This document shows positions 34,245 to 34,856 of a DNA stretch of 34,856 bases, piece after piece; position 1 is the stretch's first letter, and each line of letters starts with the position of its first letter. The translations under genes and the position numbers were made by a program. A model generated the notes under the pieces. That model worked only from the letters and a program-made list of their open reading frames with translations. It did not search any database and was not told the origin of the DNA. Source of the DNA: Phycisphaerae bacterium (GTDB lineage: Bacteria > Planctomycetota > Phycisphaerae > Phycisphaerales > SM1A02); NCBI GenBank assembly GCA_018656645.1, contig JABHZL010000115.1, positions 1 to 34,856 on the forward strand, read 5' to 3'.

Positions 34245-34856
34245 ATGATTGATCAACAATCTTTAGTCCTCCTCTTCTTTGTTGCGGCTATGTTTTTGGT
34301 CGCAGGCTCCCCTTGCTTCGCAATGACATTTGCGAGGCACGGGGAGTTTAGAAGCAGGGTGAGAAACAAACAAACAATAATGAATGACAACATGAGTATG
34401 ATTAAAATGAAAATAGAAAAAACAACACACGATCGATGTCCAATTTGTGCTAGTGCAGGAGTTTCAAAAAATGAAGAACCAGAAGGTGAAATTTCTGGAT
34501 CAGTGGCAATTACAAGTGATGGCACAGTTTGGTTGACAGTATTCCTTGAAGACATCGCGATCTTGGCTCGAGTACTTTTATATGACAAGGACAACGGAGA
34601 ATTGGCGTATAGGCTTATCGTTGAAGAATTAGAGCGAGCTGAAGGAACACATGGTTCAGTTTCATCAGACACTTTCGTTGTGCTTGACGAAAAAGCAAGA
34701 ATGGCAGAGTTTTCAACGAAAGACGATGCGACATTGGAACTCCTGCAGTTGATAGATGCGCTAGGTCTTGACATTCAATCTGGAACTCGAAAAGCCGTCC
34801 CAATTGCAATCGGATGTGGTTGGCGTTCTCCAGAGACGACAAAGACGATGGTTGCA
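34245..34856 (+). CDS. Exported protein of unknown function, 3' end outside window
   Basis: The frame is open from the ATG at 34245 to the window edge (204 codons). It starts with a hydrophobic signal segment (SLVLLFFVAAMFLVAGSPCF) and has a CPICA pair about residue 65. A mixed alpha/beta part follows with TSDGTVWLTVFLEDIAILAR and GELAYRLIVEELERAEG. The codon text is regular, and AAGGG lies nine bases before the start. It follows the lipoprotein gene by 12 bp. I do not recognise the family; the CXXC could be a redox or zinc site. A minus-strand frame over the same bases (34774-34253) is taken as a shadow. Confidence 0.6.
   Translation, partial: MIDQQSLVLLFFVAAMFLVAGSPCFAMTFARHGEFRSRVRNKQTIMNDNMSMIKMKIEKTTHDRCPICASAGVSKNEEPEGEISGSVAITSDGTVWLTVFLEDIAILARVLLYDKDNGELAYRLIVEELERAEGTHGSVSSDTFVVLDEKARMAEFSTKDDATLELLQLIDALGLDIQSGTRKAVPIAIGCGWRSPETTKTMVA

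Noticed and set aside
34253-34774. Minus-strand frame of 173 codons at the right edge
   Set aside because: The plus-strand frame over the same bases has a signal peptide, a ribosome site and an operon partner. The minus frame has low-complexity Ser-rich text and no start signal.

Overview
The window looks like chromosomal DNA of an AT-rich (roughly 40-45% GC by eye) Gram-negative-type bacterium, most probably a Planctomycetota member of the Phycisphaerae type. The reasons are several lipoproteins and outer-membrane efflux parts; a secreted multihaem cytochrome ending in a DVDGDG...DLL...WG dockerin-like tail; a small secreted protein with a PAP-type C-terminal sorting signal; a DUF1573-ankyrin lipoprotein; a probable DUF2617 protein; and a MEMO-family protein with the extra N-terminal segment seen in planctomycete homologues. 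This assignment rests on family recollection, not on a search. No rRNA, CRISPR array, transposase or integrase was seen.

Layout. (1) 1-3797, minus strand: a heavy-metal RND efflux operon (outer-membrane factor, lipoprotein adaptor, CusA/CzcA-type pump). The outer-membrane factor survives only as a C-terminal fragment, and the pump runs off the left edge. (2) 4031-7210: an 11-haem secreted cytochrome with a beta-propeller and dockerin-like tail, closed by a good terminator. (3) 7298-9231: a membrane protein and a convergent DUF2617-like gene. (4) 11743-9402, minus strand: MEMO/AmmeMemoRadiSam B, dtd and family-4 uracil-DNA glycosylase, tightly packed. (5) 11931-13718: DUF1573-ankyrin lipoprotein. 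(6) 13934-17552: M32 carboxypeptidase, convergent anmK, and divergent UDP-glucuronate decarboxylase. (7) 17694-21648: recA with a basic N-terminal extension, an LplT-like MFS transporter, cysteine desulfurase, and tRNA-Lys(CTT). (8) 21649-28716: a seven-gene block with two Cys-rich exported proteins at its ends and a TolC/HlyD/ABC/FtsX efflux machine in the middle. It lies between tRNA-Lys and a degenerate tRNA-Lys-like copy. (9) 28846-30314: a possible structured leader, a small protein and an RsmB-type rRNA methyltransferase. (10) 33147-30392, minus strand: HTH/TPR-like protein with a PEP-CTERM-like protein, then a WYL regulator. (11) 33498-end: two secreted proteins of unknown role, the last one cut by the window edge.

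The main themes are envelope export, protein and RNA maintenance (dtd, udg, recA, RsmB-like, NifS-like) and periplasmic or extracellular proteins. The best candidates for something undescribed are: the efflux block bounded by tRNA-Lys sequences; an intergenic element of about 70 bp present twice; a matching 16-bp dyad about 125-130 bp upstream of both recA and a small ORF; and the basic N-terminal extension of RecA with a second well-placed start codon.
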